26,828 bases of DNA from Methylophilaceae bacterium (GTDB lineage: Bacteria; Pseudomonadota; Gammaproteobacteria; Burkholderiales; Methylophilaceae), in assembly GCA_025362115.1 (NCBI GenBank), contig JANYIK010000015.1, forward strand, positions 1-26,828, in the 5' to 3' direction. Position numbers and translations under genes: made by a program. This document shows positions 24,678 through 26,828 of the stretch, one piece after another. The stretch's first letter is position 1; every line of letters starts with the position of its first letter. Below the pieces are notes generated by a model, which worked only from the letters and a program-made list of their open reading frames with translations, did no database searches and was not told the DNA's origin.

Positions 24678-26753
24678 TCATTTTGTGGCGCACCATCTTC
24701 GCCACATTTGCCGATACGCGTCTTCTACCGCTCTTGCAAAACCTATTTCGTCCATCAATGGACTTTTCTTTAACTTCTCACGCAAATTCTTTCTTAGCTG
24801 GCTAAGATACGCTGTGTCTTGTGCCAGTTGGACAGCTTTGTCTATGTAGTCTTGTTCTGTGTCAGCTACCCATTCAGGATGCCCTAAGCCATGCAGTATG
24901 CTGGTGCCTAAGCGCCCTACTGAGGGACGATTGGCTAGAGTGACATAGGGTATTCCCATGTACAGGGTCTCAAATAGTGTGGTGCCTGAATTGTGTGGAA
25001 AGCAATCTAGGCCGATGTCTATACCACGAAGCACATCCCAAGGCGGAGTATCACATCCAATAATCAGTCGTTCTCTCTCTATACCATGTTCCATAAAGCG
25101 TGCTGCGGTTTTTTCACACATCCCAGTATCTCTAAAATTTCCACTGTTGATCACAAGGCGAGCATCAGGAATTGCTCTAAGTATGGCGCTCCAAGTCTTA
25201 AGCACTCTATGATTAAGCCTGACCGCACGGGTTAACGTGCCGAAGGTGATATAGCCTCGCTCCAGTGCTGGCAATTCATTGACCTCCCCTATTCCGTCTG
25301 GAGGTCGGTAGGCGTAGGCCGGAGTAGGAAGTCGCCATGGCTCTTCGGAAAAAAACCGTTCATCTCCAACTGGAATAGTAGGAACATCCGTAAGGTAGTA
25401 ATCTATGGCTTTTAGTCCTGTGGTGTAGCCAAAATCCAGCCAGTGTACAGAGACCGGAGCAGGCTTGCGTGCAAATACCTCTAGGCGGTTATAGCCCGTG
25501 TGGCCAGCCAAATCCACCAAAATATCAATTTGATCAGCGCGAATGCGTTCTGTTAGAGCGTCGTGTGTCATACCTTTTGTAGGAACCCAATGGTCTACAT
25601 AACTTTTATAGCGCTCGGTATATTGATCTGGCATAGTCTGATGTTGGGCGTAGGCATATACCTCCACCTTAGTTTTGTCGTGGTGTGCAAGTAAAGGCTC
25701 TACGAAGTAACGGCAAGAGTGAAAATGGAGTGATGGTGACACATAGCCCACCCTCAATTTTCTGTCAGGACTAGGATCATTTTGATGAGGCTTCCATGTG
25801 GACTGAAGTGCCTGCCCAAATTTTATTTCCACCTCACGGTAGTACTCATAAAGCTGGTCACTGGTAAGATCCGGATGGTAGTTCACGTTAAACAGTAAAT
25901 TTCCGTAGGCACCAAAATGTTCAGGCACGATTTCCATCGCACGTTGACAGCATGCAATGGCTTCGTCAAACTGAGAGTAATCCCTAAGCACGTTGGCGAG
26001 GTTATGATGCGCTGCTGCATACTCTGGCTCAATTTCGACCGCGCGTTGAAAATTGATTCTTGCTAAATCAAACTGATCTATGGCAATAAATGTTGTTCCC
26101 AAAGCGTTGTGTGCCAATGCGTAGTTTGGCTTTAACTGAAGCGCCTGCGAGAGGGTTGCAATTGCCAAAGTGTGCTGCCCCAAGTCTCTATAGACCAAGC
26201 CCAATTCAACATACAACTCCGCTTCCTGCGGCCTAAGTAAAATGACTTTTTTGAATACATCAATACTTTCTGTCACTCTACCAAACCTTCGTAGCGCCAT
26301 CGCCAAGTTACTATGCGCCTCAAAATAGTCTGGCTTTATTTGTGCCGCCTTTTGGTAGTAACCAATTGCAGCTTCTTGCTCATGATCTTCTATCGCTATA
26401 GCCAAATTACAGTAGGCCTCAGCAAACTCTGGTGCATTTTGTATAGCTGTACGATAACTCATAACCGCATCCTCTCCCTTATCTAAGGCACGGTAGACAT
26501 TCCCTAAGTTGTAATGCAAAACCGCCTCAGTTGGTGAAAGTGAGATTGCTTTTTTCAATGGGTCTATCATCTCCAAATGCTTTCCCTGCTGCTCTAAAGA
26601 GCCTGCTAGCACTTTCCAACCTACCAAACTTCTTGGATAACGAGCAGTCAATAATTTTGCAGTTTGCCCCGCCGCCACATAGTCCCTCTGATTAAACAAA
26701 GTAATGACTTGTTGGGTAAGCTGAGATTCGGTGTTTAGATTAGGAGTGTTCAT
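24678..26753 (-). CDS. TPR and OGT/SPINDLY-type O-linked glycosyltransferase
   Basis: This protein probably adds sugar to Ser/Thr of a protein partner, most likely flagellin. From ATG 26753 it has 691 residues. About seven TPR units fill residues about 15-300 (for example AVLHYNLGNVYRALDKGEDA and AYCNLAIAIEDHEQEAAIGY). A Glyco_transf_41 (GT41) domain follows from about 330, with LRVGYVSPSLHFHSCRYFVE holding candidate catalytic H343/H345, DILVDLAGHTGYN, and GIDIGLDCFPHNSGTTLFET. At the position where OGT has its nucleotide-binding Lys, the motif FGTLTRAVRLN shows Arg (R512). The longer frame to 26786 is rejected because ATG 26753 overlaps the previous gene's TGA. Acceptor and sugar are unknown. 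Confidence 0.88.
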   Translation of the reverse strand: MNTPNLNTESQLTQQVITLFNQRDYVAAGQTAKLLTARYPRSLVGWKVLAGSLEQQGKHLEMIDPLKKAISLSPTEAVLHYNLGNVYRALDKGEDAVMSYRTAIQNAPEFAEAYCNLAIAIEDHEQEAAIGYYQKAAQIKPDYFEAHSNLAMALRRFGRVTESIDVFKKVILLRPQEAELYVELGLVYRDLGQHTLAIATLSQALQLKPNYALAHNALGTTFIAIDQFDLARINFQRAVEIEPEYAAAHHNLANVLRDYSQFDEAIACCQRAMEIVPEHFGAYGNLLFNVNYHPDLTSDQLYEYYREVEIKFGQALQSTWKPHQNDPSPDRKLRVGYVSPSLHFHSCRYFVEPLLAHHDKTKVEVYAYAQHQTMPDQYTERYKSYVDHWVPTKGMTHDALTERIRADQIDILVDLAGHTGYNRLEVFARKPAPVSVHWLDFGYTTGLKAIDYYLTDVPTIPVGDERFFSEEPWRLPTPAYAYRPPDGIGEVNELPALERGYITFGTLTRAVRLNHRVLKTWSAILRAIPDARLVINSGNFRDTGMCEKTAARFMEHGIERERLIIGCDTPPWDVLRGIDIGLDCFPHNSGTTLFETLYMGIPYVTLANRPSVGRLGTSILHGLGHPEWVADTEQDYIDKAVQLAQDTAYLSQLRKNLREKLKKSPLMDEIGFARAVEDAYRQMWRRWCATK

Positions 26754-26828
26754 AGTTTGTCGGATTGTGTCAGATAACGATGCCACATCTGTCTATAGGC
26801 AGTCTCTACTGCTCTGGTAAAGCCTATC
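26750..26828 (-). CDS. C-terminal end of a second OGT-type glycosyltransferase (cut by window edge)
   Basis: Only the last 25 residues are in the window: IGFTRAVETAYRQMWHRYLT and then QSDKL. They align with the end of the complete neighbour (IGFARAVEDAYRQMWRRWCA), so this is very likely a paralogue lying in tandem just upstream. Its TGA (26752-26750) overlaps the ATG of the next gene, an ATGA junction that points to translational coupling. The rest of the protein lies outside the window, so domain content is inferred only from the tail match. Confidence 0.85.
   Translation of the reverse strand, partial: IGFTRAVETAYRQMWHRYLTQSDKL

Noticed and set aside
24326..24805. 159-codon plus-strand frame across the fliC promoter
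   Set aside because: It runs antisense through the start of fliC, the promoter and the end of the glycosyltransferase; no domain or ribosome binding site.

Overview
The window looks like chromosomal DNA of a betaproteobacterium, probably Nitrosomonadales (Gallionellaceae-like), though that placement is inferred from gene order and protein character rather than from a marker gene. Both halves are compact and ordinary in codon use. I saw no rRNA, tRNA, insertion sequence, CRISPR array or integrase.

Positions 1-13643 (all minus strand) hold the conserved translation / isoprenoid / envelope run. Read 5'->3' on the minus strand it is rpsB, tsf, pyrH, frr, uppS, cdsA, dxr, rseP, bamA, skp (ompH), lpxD, fabZ, lpxA, lpxB, rnhB (cut by the left edge). 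Genes are 2-41 nt apart or overlap (several ATGA junctions). The exception is rpsB-tsf, a 77-nt gap with an intrinsic-terminator-like attenuator. Products go from ribosome and elongation factor, through UMP kinase and ribosome recycling, to undecaprenyl-PP, CDP-diacylglycerol and MEP-pathway synthesis, then outer-membrane protein assembly and the lipid A pathway.

Positions 13644-13832 are a divergent control region: a long structured leader for rpsB on the minus strand, and map-glnD starting on the plus strand. map and glnD (13833-17185) are 2 nt apart. The end of glnD overlaps the end of the opposing flagellar run by 44 nt.

Positions 17142-26828 (all minus strand) are a flagellar filament and modification cluster. 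In transcription order it is: an OGT-type glycosyltransferase cut by the right edge, a complete TPR/OGT-type glycosyltransferase (ATGA overlap with the first), a clear sigma-28 promoter, fliC, a perfect 13-bp hairpin, flaG, fliD, an unlisted 46-codon small ORF with a good ribosome binding site, fliS, fliT, a 75-codon Arg-rich small ORF, a DUF2802-type membrane/coiled-coil protein, a FliK-like hook-length protein and a stand-alone FlhB C-domain protein lacking the NPTH self-cleavage motif.

The most interesting parts are the tandem SPINDLY/OGT-like enzymes beside a Ser/Thr-rich flagellin (a probable flagellin O-glycosylation module), the 46-residue small protein between fliD and fliS, and the DUF2802 / FliK-like / FlhB-C trio. 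Several starts were corrected from the longest ORF: dxr at 9052, rpsB at 13643, fliT at 19756 and the glycosyltransferase at 26753.
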